From NCBI GenBank assembly GCA_030765045.1, contig CM060968.1:109953404-110017403 (forward strand): 64,000 bases of DNA, given 5' to 3'. Each line of letters opens with the position of its first letter. The stretch's first letter is position 1. The stretch is from Tenodera sinensis. Its lineage: Eukaryota > Arthropoda > Insecta > Mantodea > Mantidae. The notes under the pieces were generated by a model. It searched no databases. It was given only the letters and a program-made list of their open reading frames with translations, and was not told the DNA's origin. The position numbers and the translations under genes were made by a program. This document shows positions 42,401-56,783 of the stretch, piece by piece.

Positions 42401-43188
42401 CTAATTGAAATTTCATGCATTCGAATGCAAGTTCTCGAATACTGTCACTCACTAGTAGTAGTATTCGCTAATCGAAATCTCATGCATTCGAATGCAAGTT
42501 CTCGGATACTGTCACTCACTAGTAGTAGTATCCGCTAATCGAGATCTCATGCATTCGAATGCAATAATTCGCATACTGTCACCCACTAGCAGTAGTTTTC
42601 GCTAATCGAAATTTCATGCATTTGAATGCAATAATTCGGATACTGTCACTCACTAGTAGTAGTATTCGCTAATCGAAATCTCATTCATTCGAATGCAAGT
42701 TCTCGGATACTGTCACTCACTAGTAGTGGTATTCGCTAATCGAAATATCATGCATTCGAATGCAAGTTCTCGGATACTACCACTCACTAGTAGTAGTATT
42801 CGCTAATCGAAATTTCATGCATTTGAATGCAAGTTCTCGGATACTGTCACTCACTAGTAGTAGTATTCGCTAATCGAAATTTCATGCATTCGAATGCAAG
42901 TTCTCGGATACTGTCACTCACTAGTAGTAGTATTCGCTGATCGAAATCCCATGCATTCGAATGCAAATTCTCGGATACTATCACTCACTAGTAGTAGTAT
43001 TCGCTAATCGAAATTTCATGCATTCGAATTCAATAATTTGGATACTGTCACTCACTAGTAGTAGTATTCGCTAATCGAAATTTCATGCATTCGAATTCAA
43101 TAATTCGGATACTGTCACTCACTAGTAGTAGTATTCGCTAATCGAAATTTCATGCATTCGAATGCATTAATTCGGATACTGTCACTCA
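39438..43188 (+). repeat. 56-monomer tandem duplication, copy 1 (3,751 bp)
   Basis: This block and 43189-46939 are directly adjacent head-to-tail copies. Shared rare markers include GTTCCATGATAC, GTTCTCGAATAC, TTATTCTGATAC, CTGCCACTC, AGTGGTATTCGC, CGATATCTC, CTCTTATATTCG, GATATTGTC, GCAGTAATTCGG, TATTCCTTAATC, AATAATTGGATAC, GTCACAAACTAG and GCATTAATTCGG. The unit left of 39,438 does not match the unit left of 43,189, so the duplication ends are sharp. Differences noticed include CAAGTTCACGG near 41,960 and ATTCCAATACTG near 42,367. Confidence 0.92.
43152..43167. repeat. 16-bp extended palindrome variant
   Basis: In this unit an A-to-T change at monomer position 46 extends the palindrome by one base pair on each side, to ATGCATTCGAATGCAT. 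The same variant occurs at 46903-46918 and 53667-53682, as expected from the 3,751-bp and 6,764-bp duplications, and again in the units near 60,640 and 61,580. It is the longest perfect dyad I found. Confidence 0.85.
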
Positions 43189-43255
43189 CTAGTAGTAGTA
43201 TTCGCTAATCGAAATCTCTTGCATTCGAATGCAATAATTCGGATACTGTCACTCA
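43189..43255 (+). repeat. Reference monomer, type D
   Basis: This form combines C28 with T31 (CTCTTGC instead of CTCATGC) and the type A right module ATAATT. The change at 31 lies just outside the 14-bp palindrome, so the palindrome is kept. Type D units recur in a fixed local order, commonly one or two units after a unit that starts TTAG instead of CTAG. This particular copy is the first unit of the second half of the 3,751-bp tandem duplication. Confidence 0.9.
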
Positions 43256-46200
43256 CTAGTAGTAGTATTCGCTAATCGAAATCTCATGCATTCGAATGCA
43301 AGTTCTCGGATACTGTCACTCACTAGTAGTAGTATTCGCTAATTGAAGTTTCATGCATTCGAATGCAAGTTCTCGGATACTGTCACTCACTAGTAGTAGT
43401 ATTCGCTAATCGAAATCTCATGCATTCGAATGCAAGTTCCATGATACTGTCACTCACTAGTAGTAGTATCCGCTAATCGAAATTTCATGCATTCGAATGC
43501 AATTATTCGGATACTGTCACTCACTAGTAGTAGTATTCGCTAATCGAAATTTCATGCATTCGAATGCAATAATTCGTATACTGTCACTCACTAGTAGTAG
43601 TATTCGCTAATCGAAATCTCATGCATTTGAATGCAAGTTCTCGGATACTGTCACTCACTAGTAGTAGTATTCGCTAATCGAAATTTCATGCATTCGAATG
43701 CAATAATTCGGATACTGTCACTCACTAGTAGTAGTATTCGCTAATTGAAATTTCATGCATTCGAATGCAAGTTCTCGAATACTGTCACTCACTAGTAGTA
43801 GTATTCGCTAATCGAAATCTCATGCATTCGAATGCAAGTTCTCGGATACTGTCACTCACTAGTAGTAGTCTCCGCTAATCGAAATTTCATGCACTCGAAT
43901 GCAATTATTCTGATACTGTCACTCACTAGTAGTAGTATTCGCTAATCGAAATTTCATGCATTCGAATGCAATAATTCGGATACTGTCACTCATTAGTAGT
44001 AGTATTCGCTAATCGAAATCTCATGAATTCGAATGCAAGTTCTCGGATACTGCCACTCACTAGTAGTAGTATTCGCTAATCGAAATCTCTTGCATTCGAA
44101 TGCAATAATTCGGATACTGTCACTCACTAGTAGTGGTATTCGCTAATTGAAATCTCATGCACTCGAATGCAAGTTCTCGGATACTGTCACTCACTAGTAG
44201 TAGTATTCGCTAATCGATATCTCATGCATTCGAATGCAAGTTCTCGGATACTGTCACTCACTAGTAGTAGTATTCGCAAATCGAAATCTCTTGCATTCGA
44301 ATGCAAGTTCTCGGATACTGTCACTCACTAGTAGTAGTACTCGCTAATCGAAATCTCTTATATTCGAATGCAATAATTCGGATACTCTCACTCACTAGTA
44401 GTAGTATTCGCTAATCGAAATTTCATGCATTCGAATGCAATAATTCGGATACTGTCACTCACTAGTAGTAGTATTCGCTAATCGAAATTTCATGCATTCG
44501 AGTGCATGTTCTCGGATATTGTCACTCACTAGTAGTAGTATCCGCTAATCGAAATTTCATGCACTCGAATGCAATTATTCGGATACTGTCACTCACTAGT
44601 AGTAGTATTCGCTAATTGAAATTTCATGCACTCGAATGCAATTATTCGGATACTGTCACTCACTAGTAGTAGTATTCGCTAATTGAAATCTCATGCATTC
44701 GAATGCAAGTTCTCGGATACTGTCACTCACTAGTAGTAGTATCCGCTAATCGAAATTTCATGCACTCGAATGCAATTATTCGGATACTGTCACTCACTAG
44801 TAGTAGTATTCGCTAATCGAAATTTCATGCATTTGAATGCAGTAATTCGGATACTGTCACTCACTAGTAGTAGTATTCGCTAATCGAAATCTCATGCATT
44901 CGAATGCAAGTTCTCGGATACTGTCACTCACTAGTAGTAGTATTCGCTAATCAAACTTTCATGCATTCGAATGCAATAATACGGATACTGTCACTCACTA
45001 GTAGTAGTATTCCTTAATCGAAATTTCATGCATTCGAATGCAATAATTCGGATACTGTCACTCACTGGTAGTAGTATTCGCTAATCGAAATTTAATGCAT
45101 TCGAATGCAATAATTGGATACTGTCACTCAATAGTAGCAGTATTCGCTAATCGAAATTTCATGCATTCGAATGCAATAATTCCGATACTGTCACTCATTA
45201 GTAGTAGTATTCGCTAATCGAAATCTCATGCATTTGAATGCAAGTTCTCGGATACTGTCACTCACTAGTAGTAGTATTCGCTAATCGAAATTTCATGCAT
45301 TCGAATGCAATAATTCGGATACTGTCACTCACTAGTAGTAGTATTCGCTAATCGAAATTTCATGCATTCGAATGCCATAATTCGGATACTGTCACTCACT
45401 AGTAGTAGTATTCGCTAATCGAAATCTCATGCATTCGAATGCAATAATTCGGATACTGTCACTCACTAGTAGTAGTATTCGCTAATCGAAATTTCATGCA
45501 CTCGAATGCAATAATTCGGATACTGTCACTCATTAGTAGTAGTATTCGCTAATCGAAATCTCATGCATTCGAATGCAAGTTCCCGGATACTGTCACTCAC
45601 TAGTAGTAGTATTCGCTAATCGAAATCTCTTGCATTCGAATGCAATAATTCGGATACTGTCACTCACTAGTAGTAGTATTCGCTAATCGAAATCTCATGC
45701 ATTCGAATGCAAGTTCTCGGATACTGTCACTCACTAGTAGTAGTATTCGCTAATTGAAGTTTCATGCATTCGAATGCAAGTTCTCGGATACTGTCACTCA
45801 CTAGTAGTAGTATTCGCTAATTGAAGTTTCATGCATTCGAATGCAAGTTCTCGGATACTGTCACTCACTAGTAGTAGTATCCGCTAATCGAAATTTCATG
45901 CATTCGAATGCAATTATTCGGATACTGTCACTCACAAGTAGTAGTATTCGCTAATCGAAATTTCATGCATTCGAATGCAATAATTCGTATACTGTCACAA
46001 ACTAGTAGTAGTATTCGCTAATCGAAATCTCATGCATTTGAATGCAAGTTCTCGGATACTGTCACTCACTAGTAGTAGTATTCGCTAATCGAAATTTCAT
46101 GCATTCGAATGCAATAATTCCGATACTGTCACTCACTAGTAGTAGTATTCGCTAATTGAAATTTCATGCATTCGAATGCAAGTTCTCGAATACTGTCACT

Positions 46201-49200
46201 CACTAGTAGTAGTATTCGCTAATCGAAATCTCATGCATTCGAATGCAAGTTCTCGGATACTGTCACTCACTAGTAGTAGTATCCGCTAATCGAGATCTCA
46301 TGCATTCGAATGCAATAATTCGCATACTGTCACCCACTAGTAGTAGTTTTCGCTAATCGAAATTTCATGCATTCGAATGCAATAATTCGGATACTGTCAC
46401 TCACTAGTAGTAGTATTCGCTAATCGAAATCTCATTCATTCGAATGCAAGTTCTCGGATACTCTCACTCACTAGTAGTGGTATTCGCTAATCGAAATATC
46501 ATGCATTCGAATGCAAGTTCTCGGATACTACCACTCACTAGTAGTAGTATTCGCTAATCGAAATTTCATGCATTTGAATGCAAGTTCTCAGATACTGTCA
46601 CTCACTAGTAGTAGTATTCGCTAATCGAAATTTCATGCATTCGAATGCAAGTTCTCGGATACTGTCACTCACTAGTAGTAGTATTCGCTGATCGAAATCC
46701 CATGCATTCGAATGCAAATTCTCGGATACTATCACTCACTAGTAGTAGTATTCGCTAATCGAAATTTCATGCATTCGAATTCAATAATTTGGATACTGTC
46801 ACTCACTAGTAGTAGTATTCGCTAATCGAAATTTCATGCATTCGAATTCAATAATTCGGATACTGTCACTCACTAGTAGTAGTATTCGCTAATCGAAATT
46901 TCATGCATTCGAATGCATTAATTCGGATACTGTCACTCACTAATAGTGGTATTCGCTAATCGAAATTTCATACATTCGAATGCAAGTTCTCGGATACTGT
47001 CACTCACTAGTAGTAGTATCCGTTAATCGAAATTTCATGCATTCGAATGCAATAATTCGGATACTGTCACTCACTAGTAGTAGTATTCGCTAATCGAAAT
47101 TTCATGCATTCGAATGCAATAATTTGGATACTGTCGCTCACTAGTAGTAGTATTCGCTAATCGAAATTTCATGCATTCGAATGCAATAATTCGGATACTG
47201 TCACTCACTAGTAGTAGTATTCGCTAATTGAAATTTCATGCATTCGAGTGCATGTTCTCGGATACTGTCACTCACTAGTAGTAGTATTCGCTAATTGAAA
47301 TTTCATGCATTCGAGTGCAAGTTCTCGGATACTGTCACTCACTAGTAGTAGTATTCGCTAATTGAAATCTCATGCATTCGAATGCAAGTTCTCGGATACT
47401 GTCACTCACTAGTAGTAGTATCCGCTAATCGAAATTTCATGCACTCGAATGCAATTATTCGGATACTGTCACTCACTAGTAGTAGTATTCGCTAATCGAA
47501 ATTTCATGCATTTGAATGCAATAACTCGGATACTGTCACTCACTAGTAGTAGTATTCGCTAATCGAAATCTCATGCATTCGAATGCAAGTTCTCGGATAC
47601 TGTCACTCACTAGTAGTAGTATTCGCTAATCAAACTTTCATGCATTCGAATGCAATAATTCGGATACTGTCACTCACTAGTAGTAGTATTCGCTAATCGA
47701 AATTTCATGCATTCGAATGCAATAATTCGGATACTGTCACTCACTAGTAGTAGTATTCGCTAATCGAAATTTAATGCATTCGAATGCAATAATCGGATAC
47801 TGTCACTCACTAGTAGCAGTATTCGCTAATCGAAATTTCATGCATTCGAATGCAATAATTCCGATACTGTCACTCATTAGTAGTAGTGTTCGCTAATCGA
47901 AATCTCATGCATTCGAATGCAAGTTCTCGGACACTGTCACTCACTAGTAGTAGTATTCGCTAATCGAAATTTCATGCATTCGAATGCAATAATTCGCATA
48001 CTGTCACTCACTAGTAGTAGTATTCGCTAATCGAAATTTCATGCATTCGAATGCCATAATTCGGATACTGTCACTCACTAGTAGTAGTATTCGCTAATCG
48101 AAATCTCATGCATTCGAATGCAATAATTCGGATACTGTCACTCACTAGTAGTAGTATTCGCTAATCGAAATTTCATGCACTCGAATGCAATAATTCGGAT
48201 ACTGTCACTCATTAGTAGTAGTATTCGCTAATCGGAATCTTATGCACTCGAATGCAAGTTCCCGGATACTGTCACTCACTAGTAGTAGTATTCGCTAATC
48301 GAAATCTCTTGCATTCGAATGCAATAATTCGGATACTGTCACTCACTAGTAGTAGTATTCGCTAATCGAAATCTCATGCATTCGAATGCAAGTTCTCGGA
48401 TACTGTCACTCACTAGTAGTAGTATTCGCTAATTGAAGTTTCATGCATTCGAATGCAAGTTCTCGGATACTGTCACTCACTAGTAGTAGTATTCGCTAAT
48501 CGAAATCTCATGCATTTGAATGCAAGTTCTCGGATACTGTCACTCACTAGTAGTAGTATTCGCTAATCGAAATTTCATGCATTCGAATGCAATAATTCGG
48601 ATACTGTCACTCACTAGTAGTAGTATTCGCTAATTGAAATTTCATGCATTCAAATGCAAGTTCTCGAATACTGTCACTCACTAGTAGTAGTATTCGCTAA
48701 TCGAAATCTCATGCATTCGAATGCAAGTTCTCGGATACTGTCACTCACTAGTAGTAATATCCGCTAATCGAAATTTCATGCACTCGAATGCAATTATTCG
48801 GATACTGTCACTCACTAGTAGTAGTATTCGCTAATCGAAATTTCATGCATTCGAATGCAATAATTCGGATACTGTCACTCATTAGTAGTAGTATTCGCTA
48901 ATCGAAATCTCATGAATTCGAATGCAAGTTCTCGGATACTGTCACTCACTAGTAGTAGTATTCGCTAATCGAAATCTCTTGCATTCGAATGCAATAATTC
49001 GGATACTGTCACTCACTAGTAGTAGTATTCGCTGATCGAAATCTCATGCACTCGAATGCAAGTTCTCGGATACTGTCACTCACTAGTAGTAGTATTCGCT
49101 AATCGATATCTCATGCATTCGAATGCAAGTTCTCGGATACTGTCACTCACTAGTAGTAGTATTCGCAAATCGAAATCTCTTGCATTCGAATGCAAGTTCT

Positions 49201-50019
49201 CGGATACTGTCACTCACTAGTAGTAGTATTCGCTAATCGAAATTTCATGCATTCGAATGCAATAATTCGGATACTGTCACTCACTAGTAGTAGTATTCGC
49301 TAATTGAAATTTCATGCATTCGAGTGCAAGTTCTCGGATAGTGTCACTTACTAGTAGTAGTTTTCGCTAATTGAAATCTCATGCATTCGAATGCAAGTTC
49401 TCGGATACTGTCACTCACTAGTAGTAGTATCCGCTAATCGAAATTTCATGCACTCGAATGCAATTATTCGGATACTGTCACTCACTAGTAGTAGTATTCG
49501 CTAATCGAAATTTCATGCATTTGAATGCAAAAATTCGGATACTGTCACTCACTAGTAGTAGTATTCGCTAATCGAAATCTCATGCATTCGAATGCAAGTT
49601 CTCGGATACTGTCACTCACTAGTAGTAGTATTCGCTAATCAAACTTTCATGCATTCGAATGCAATAATACGGATACTGTCACTCACTAGTAGTAGTATTC
49701 GCTAATCGAAATTTCATGCATTCGAATGCAATAATTCGGATACTGTCACTCACTAGTAGTAGTATTCGCTAATCGAAATATAATGCATTCGAATGCAATA
49801 ATGGGATACTGTCACTCACTAGTAGCAGTATTCGCTAATCGAAATTTCATGCATTCGAATGCAATAATTCCGATACTGTCAGTCATTAGTAGTAGTATTC
49901 GCTAATCGAAATCTCATGCATTCGAATGCAAGTTCTCGGATACTCTCACTCACTAGTAGTAGTATTCGCTAATCGAAATTTCATGCATTCGAATGCAATA
50001 ATTCGGATACTGTCACTCA
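43256..50019 (+). repeat. 101-monomer tandem duplication, copy 1 (6,764 bp)
   Basis: This block and 50020-56783 are directly adjacent head-to-tail copies. I confirmed the 6,764-bp offset with GTTCCATGATAC (43,432 to 50,196), GTCACAAACTAG (45,992 to 52,756) and TCGGACACTG (47,931 to 54,695). Further shared markers are AATCGGAATCTTATGC, GGATAGTGTCACTTAC, AATATAATGC with AATAATGGG, and GTCAGTCATTAG. It swallows all but the first monomer of copy 2 of the older 56-monomer duplication. Confidence 0.93.
44529..44595 (+). repeat. Reference monomer, type C
   Basis: This form carries C at 14 (TATCCG instead of TATTCG), C at 36 (GCACTCG, which breaks one base pair of the main palindrome) and ATTATT at 46-51. 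The three changes usually travel together, but in the first 4 kb many units with C14 and ATTATT keep T36. It usually follows a type B unit. Clear repeats of this form occur near 16,480, 17,340, 26,510, 32,875, 40,115, 44,529 and 51,295. Confidence 0.9.
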
Positions 50020-53000
50020 CTAGTAGTAGTATTCGCTAATCGAAATCTCATGCATTCGAATGCAAGTTCTCGGATACTGTCACTCACTAGTAGTAGTATT
50101 CGCTAATTGAAGTTTCATGCATTCGAATGCAAGTTCTCGGATACTGTCACTCACTAGTAGTAGTATTCGCTAATCGAAATCTCATGCATTCGAATGCAAG
50201 TTCCATGATACTGTCACTCACTAGTAGTAGTATCCGCTAATCGAAATTTCATGCATTCGAATGCAATTATTCGGATACTGTCACTCACTAGTAGTAGTAT
50301 TCGCTAATCGAAATTTCATGCATTCGAATGCAATAATTCGTATACTGTCACTCACTAGTAGTAGTATTCGCTAATCGAAATCTCATGCATTTGAATGCAA
50401 GTTCTCGGATACTGTCACTCACTAGTAGTAGTATTCGCTAATCGAAATTTCATGCATTCGAATGCAATAATTCGGATACTGTCACTCAGTAGTAGTAGTA
50501 TTCGCTAATTGAAATTTCATGCATTCGAATGCAAGTTCTCGAATACTGTCACTCACTAGTAGTAGTATTCGCTAATCGAAATCTCATGCATTCGAATGCA
50601 AGTTCTCGGATACTGTCACTCACTAGTAGTAGTCTCCGCTAATCGAAATTTCATGCACTCGAATGCAATTATTCTGATACTGTCACTCACTAGTAGTAGT
50701 ATTCGCTAATCGAAATTTCATGCATTCGAATGCAATAATTCGGATACTGTCACTCATTAGTAGTAGTATTCGCTAATCGAAATCTCATGAATTCGAATGC
50801 AAGTTCTCGGATACTGCCACTCACTAGTAGTAGTATTCGCTAATCGAAATCTCTTGCATTCGAATGCAATAATTCGGATACTGTCACTCACTAGTAGTGG
50901 TATTCGCTAATCGAAATCTCATGCACTCGAATGCAAGTTCTCGGATACTGTCACTCACTAGTAGTAGTATTCGCTAATCGATATCTCATGCATTCGAATG
51001 CAAGTTCTCGGATACTGTCACTCACTAGTAGTAGTATTCGCAAATCGAAATCTCTTGCATTCGAATGCAAGTTCTCGGATACTGTCACTCACTAGTAGTA
51101 GTACTCGCTAATCGAAATCTCTTATATTCGAATGCAATAATTCGGATACTCTCACTCACTAGTAGTAGTATTCGCTAATCGAAATTTCATGCATTCGAAT
51201 GCAATAATTCGGATACTGTCACTCACTAGTAGTAGTATTCGCTAATCGAAATTTCATGCATTCGAGTGCATGTTCTCGGATATTGTCACTCACTAGTAGT
51301 AGTATCCGCTAATCGAAATTTCATGCACTCGAATGCAATTATTCGGATACTGTCACTCACTAGTAGTAGTATTCGCTAATTGAAATTTCATGCACTCGAA
51401 TGCAATTATTCGGATACTGTCACTCACTAGTAGTAGTATTCGCTAATTGAAATCTCATGCATTCGAATGCAAGTTCTCGGATACTGTCACTCACTAGTAG
51501 TAGTATCCGCTAATCGAAATTTCATGCACTCGAATGCAATTATTCGGATACTGTCACTCACTAGTAGTAGTATTCGCTAATCGAAATTTCATGCATTTGA
51601 ATGCAGTAATTCGGATACTGTCACTCACTAGTAGTAGTATTCGCTAATCGAAATCTCATGCATTCGAATGCAAGTTCTCGGATACTGTCACTCACTAGTA
51701 GTAGTATTCGCTAATCAAACTTTCATGCATTCGAATGCAATAATACGGATACTGTCACTCACTAGTAGTAGTATTCCTTAATCGAAATTTCATGCATTCG
51801 AATGCAATAATTCGGATACTGTCACTCACTGGTAGTAGTATTCGCTAATCGAAATTTAATGCATTCGAATGCAATAATTGGATACTGTCACTCAATAGTA
51901 GCAGTATTCGCTAATCGAAATTTCATGCATTCGAATGCAATAATTCCGATACTGTCACTCATTAGTAGTAGTATTCGCTAATCGAAATCTCATGCATTTG
52001 AATGCAAGTTCTCGGATACTGTCACTCACTAGTAGTAGTATTCGCTAATCGAAATTTCATGCATTCGAATGCAATAATTCGGATACTGTCACTCACTAGT
52101 AGTAGTATTCGCTAATCGAAATTTCATGCATTCGAATGCCATAATTCGGATACTGTCACTCACTAGTAGTAGTATTCGCTAATCGAAATCTCATGCATTC
52201 GAATGCAATAATTCGGATACTGTCACTCACTAGTAGTAGTATTCGCTAATCGAAATTTCATGCACTCGAATGCAATAATTCGGATACTGTCACTCATTAG
52301 TAGTAGTATTCGCTAATCGAAATCTCATGCATTCGAATGCAAGTTCCCGGATACTGTCACTCACTAGTAGTAGTATTCGCTAATCGAAATCTCTTGCATT
52401 CGAATGCAATAATTCGGATACTGTCACTCACTAGTAGTAGTATTCGCTAATCGAAATCTCATGCATTCGAATGCAAGTTCTCGGATACTGTCACTCACTA
52501 GTAGTAGTATTCGCTAATTGAAGTTTCATGCATTCGAATGCAAGTTCTCGGATACTGTCACTCACTAGTAGTAGTATTCGCTAATTGAAGTTTCATGCAT
52601 TCGAATGCAAGTTCTCGGATACTGTCACTCACTAGTAGTAGTATCCGCTAATCGAAATTTCATGCATTCGAATGCAATTATTCGGATACTGTCACTCACA
52701 AGTAGTAGTATTCGCTAATCGAAATTTCATGCATTCGAATGCAATAATTCGTATACTGTCACAAACTAGTAGTAGTATTCGCTAATCGAAATCTCATGCA
52801 TTTGAATGCAAGTTCTCGGATACTGTCACTCACTAGTAGTAGTATTCGCTAATCGAAATTTCATGCATTCGAATGCAATAATTCCGATACTGTCACTCAC
52901 TAGTAGTAGTATTCGCTAATTGAAATTTCATGCATTCGAATGCAAGTTCTCGAATACTGTCACTCACTAGTAGTAGTATTCGCTAATCGAAATCTCATGC

Positions 53001-56000
53001 ATTCGAATGCAAGTTCTCGGATACTGTCACTCACTAGTAGTAGTATCCGCTAATCGAGATCTCATGCATTCGAATGCAATAATTCGCATACTGTCACCCA
53101 CTAGTAGTAGTTTTCGCTAATCGAAATTTCATGCATTCGAATGCAATAATTCGGATACTGTCACTCACTAGTAGTAGTATTCGCTAATCGAAATCTCATT
53201 CATTCGAATGCAAGTTCTCGGATACTGTCACTCACTAGTAGTGGTATTCGCTAATCGAAATATCATGCATTCGAATGCAAGTTCTCGGATACTACCACTC
53301 ACTAGTAGTAGTATTCGCTAATCGAAATTTCATGCATTTGAATGCAAGTTCTCGGATACTGTCACTCACTAGTAGTAGTATTCGCTAATCGAAATTTCAT
53401 GCATTCGAATGCAAGTTCTCGGATACTGTCACTCACTAGTAGTAGTATTCGCTGATCGAAATCCCATGCATTCGAATGCAAATTCTCGGATACTATCACT
53501 CACTAGTAGTAGTATTCGCTAATCGAAATTTCATGCATTCGAATTCAATAATTTGGATACTGTCACTCACTAGTAGTAGTATTCGCTAATCGAAATTTCA
53601 TGCATTCGAATTCAATAATTCGGATACTGTCACTCACTAGTAGTAGTATTCGCTAATCGAAATTTCATGCATTCGAATGCATTAATTCGGATACTGTCAC
53701 TCACTAATAGTGGTATTCGCTAATCGAAATTTCATACATTCGAATGCAAGTTCTCGGATACTGTCACTCACTAGTAGTAGTATCCGTTAATCGAAATTTC
53801 ATGCATTCGAATGCAATAATTCGGATACTGTCACTCACTAGTAGTAGTATTCGCTAATCGAAATTTCATGCATTCGAATGCAATAATTTGGATACTGTCG
53901 CTCACTAGTAGTAGTATTCGCTAATCGAAATTTCATGCATTCGAATGCAATAATTCGGATACTGTCACTCACTAGTAGTAGTATTCGCTAATTGAAATTT
54001 CATGCATTCGAGTGCATGTTCTCGGATACTGTCACTCACTAGTAGTAGTATTCGCTAATTGAAATTTCATGCATTCGAGTGCAAGTTCTCGGATACTGTC
54101 ACTCACTAGTAGTAGTATTCGCTAATTGAAATCTCATGCATTCGAATGCAAGTTCTCGGATACTGTCACTCACTAGTAGTAGTATCCGCTAATCGAAATT
54201 TCATGCACTCGAATGCAATTATTCGGATACTGTCACTCACTAGTAGTAGTATTCGCTAATCGAAATTTCATGCATTTGAATGCAATAACTCGGATACTGT
54301 CACTCACTAGTAGTAGTATTCGCTAATCGAAATCTCATGCATTCGAATGCAAGTTCTCGGATACTGTCACTCACTAGTAGTAGTATTCGCTAATCAAACT
54401 TTCATGCATTCGAATGCAATAATTCGGATACTGTCACTCACTAGTAGTAGTATTCGCTAATCGAAATTTCATGCATTCGAATGCAATAATTCGGATACTG
54501 TCACTCACTAGTAGTAGTATTCGCTAATCGAAATTTAATGCATTCGAATGCAATAATCGGATACTGTCACTCACTAGTAGCAGTATTCGCTAATCGAAAT
54601 TTCATGCATTCGAATGCAATAATTCCGATACTGTCACTCATTAGTAGTAGTGTTCGCTAATCGAAATCTCATGCATTCGAATGCAAGTTCTCGGACACTG
54701 TCACTCACTAGTAGTAGTATTCGCTAATCGAAATTTCATGCATTCGAATGCAATAATTCGCATACTGTCACTCACTAGTAGTAGTATTCGCTAATCGAAA
54801 TTTCATGCATTCGAATGCCATAATTCGGATACTGTCACTCACTAGTAGTAGTATTCGCTAATCGAAATCTCATGCATTCGAATGCAATAATTCGGATACT
54901 GTCACTCACTAGTAGTAGTATTCGCTAATCGAAATTTCATGCACTCGAATGCAATAATTCGGATACTGTCACTCATTAGTAGTAGTATTCGCTAATCGGA
55001 ATCTTATGCACTCGAATGCAAGTTCCCGGATACTGTCACTCACTAGTAGTAGTATTCGCTAATCGAAATCTCTTGCATTCGAATGCAATAATTCGGATAC
55101 TGTCACTCACTAGTAGTAGTATTCGCTAATCGAAATCTCATGCATTCGAATGCAAGTTCTCGGATACTGTCACTCACTAGTAGTAGTATTCGCTAATTGA
55201 AGTTTCATGCATTCGAATGCAAGTTCTCGGATACTGTCACTCACTAGTAGTAGTATTCGCTAATCGAAATCTCATGCATTTGAATGCAAGTTCTCGGATA
55301 CTGTCACTCACTAGTAGTAGTATTCGCTAATCGAAATTTCATGCATTCGAATGCAATAATTCGGATACTGTCACTCACTAGTAGTAGTATTCGCTAATTG
55401 AAATTTCATGCATTCAAATGCAAGTTCTCGAATACTGTCACTCACTAGTAGTAGTATTCGCTAATCGAAATCTCATGCATTCGAATGCAAGTTCTCGGAT
55501 ACTGTCACTCACTAGTAGTAGTATCCGCTAATCGAAATTTCATGCACTCGAATGCAATTATTCGGATACTGTCACTCACTAGTAGTAGTATTCGCTAATC
55601 GAAATTTCATGCATTCGAATGCAATAATTCGGATACTGTCACTCTTTAGTAGTAGTATTCGCTAATCGAAATCTCATGAATTCGAATGCAAGTTCTCGGA
55701 TACTGTCACTCACTAGTAGTAGTATTCGCTAATCGAAATCTCTTGCATTCGAATGCAATAATTCGGATACTGTCACTCACTAGTAGTAGTATTCGCTGAT
55801 CGAAATCTCATGCACTCGAATGCAAGTTCTCGGATACTGTCACTCACTAGTAGTAGTATTCGCTAATCGATATCTCATGCATTCGAATGCAAGTTCTCGG
55901 ATACTGTCACTCACTAGTAGTAGTATTCGCAAATCGAAATCTCTTGCATTCGAATGCAAGTTCTCGGATACTGTCACTCACTAGTAGTAGTATTCGCTAA

Positions 56001-56783
56001 TCGAAATTTCATGCATTCGAATGCAATAATTCGGATACTGTCACTCACTAGTAGTAGTATTCGCTAATTGAAATTTCATGCATTCGAGTGCAAGTTCTCG
56101 GATAGTGTCACTTACTAGTAGTAGTTTTCGCTAATTGAAATCTCATGCATTCGAATGCAAGTTCTCGGATACTGTCACTCACTAGTAGTAGTATCCGCTA
56201 ATCGAAATTTCATGCACTCGAATGCAATTATTCGGATACTGTCACTCACTAGTAGTAGTATTCGCTAATCGAAATTTCATGCATTTGAATGCAATAATTC
56301 GGATACTGTCACTCACTAGTAGTAGTATTCGCTAATCGAAATCTCATGCATTCGAATGCAAGTTCTCGGATACTGTCACTCACTAGTAGTAGTATTCGCT
56401 AATCAAACTTTCATGCATTCGAATGCAATAATACGGATACTGTCACTCACTAGTAGTAGTATTCGCTAATCGAAATTTCATGCATTCGAATGCAATAATT
56501 CGGATACTGTCACTCACTAGTAGTAGTATTCGCTAATCGAAATATAATGCATTCGAATGCAATAATGGGATACTGTCACTCACTAGTAGCAGTATTCGCT
56601 AATCGAAATTTCATGCATTCGAATGCAATAATTCCGATACTGTCAGTCATTAGTAGTAGTATTCGCTAATCGAAATCTCATGCATTCGAATGCAAGTTCT
56701 CGGATACTCTCACTCACTAGTAGTAGTATTCGCTAATCGAAATTTCATGCATTCGAATGCAATAATTCGGATACTGTCACTCA
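50020..56783 (+). repeat. 101-monomer tandem duplication, copy 2 (6,764 bp)
   Basis: Second copy of 43256-50019. Over almost 6.8 kb I noticed only about half a dozen single-base differences, for example CACTCAGTAG near 50,487, CTCGG for CTCAG near 53,353 and CACTCTTTAG near 55,644. This is the closest long pair in the window and so probably the most recent large event. The next unit at 56,784 departs from the pattern at 50,020. Confidence 0.93.

Larger units (their letters stand above)
43189..46939 (+). repeat. 56-monomer tandem duplication, copy 2 (3,751 bp)
   Basis: Second copy of 39438-43188. Private differences include AGTAGTCTCCGC near 43,868, GCTAATTG before AATCTC near 44,145 and GATACTCTCAC near 44,390. 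These private differences are also present in the later copy at 50.0-53.7 kb, except for the one near 44,145. The 50 kb copy was therefore made from this block and not from copy 1. Confidence 0.92.
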
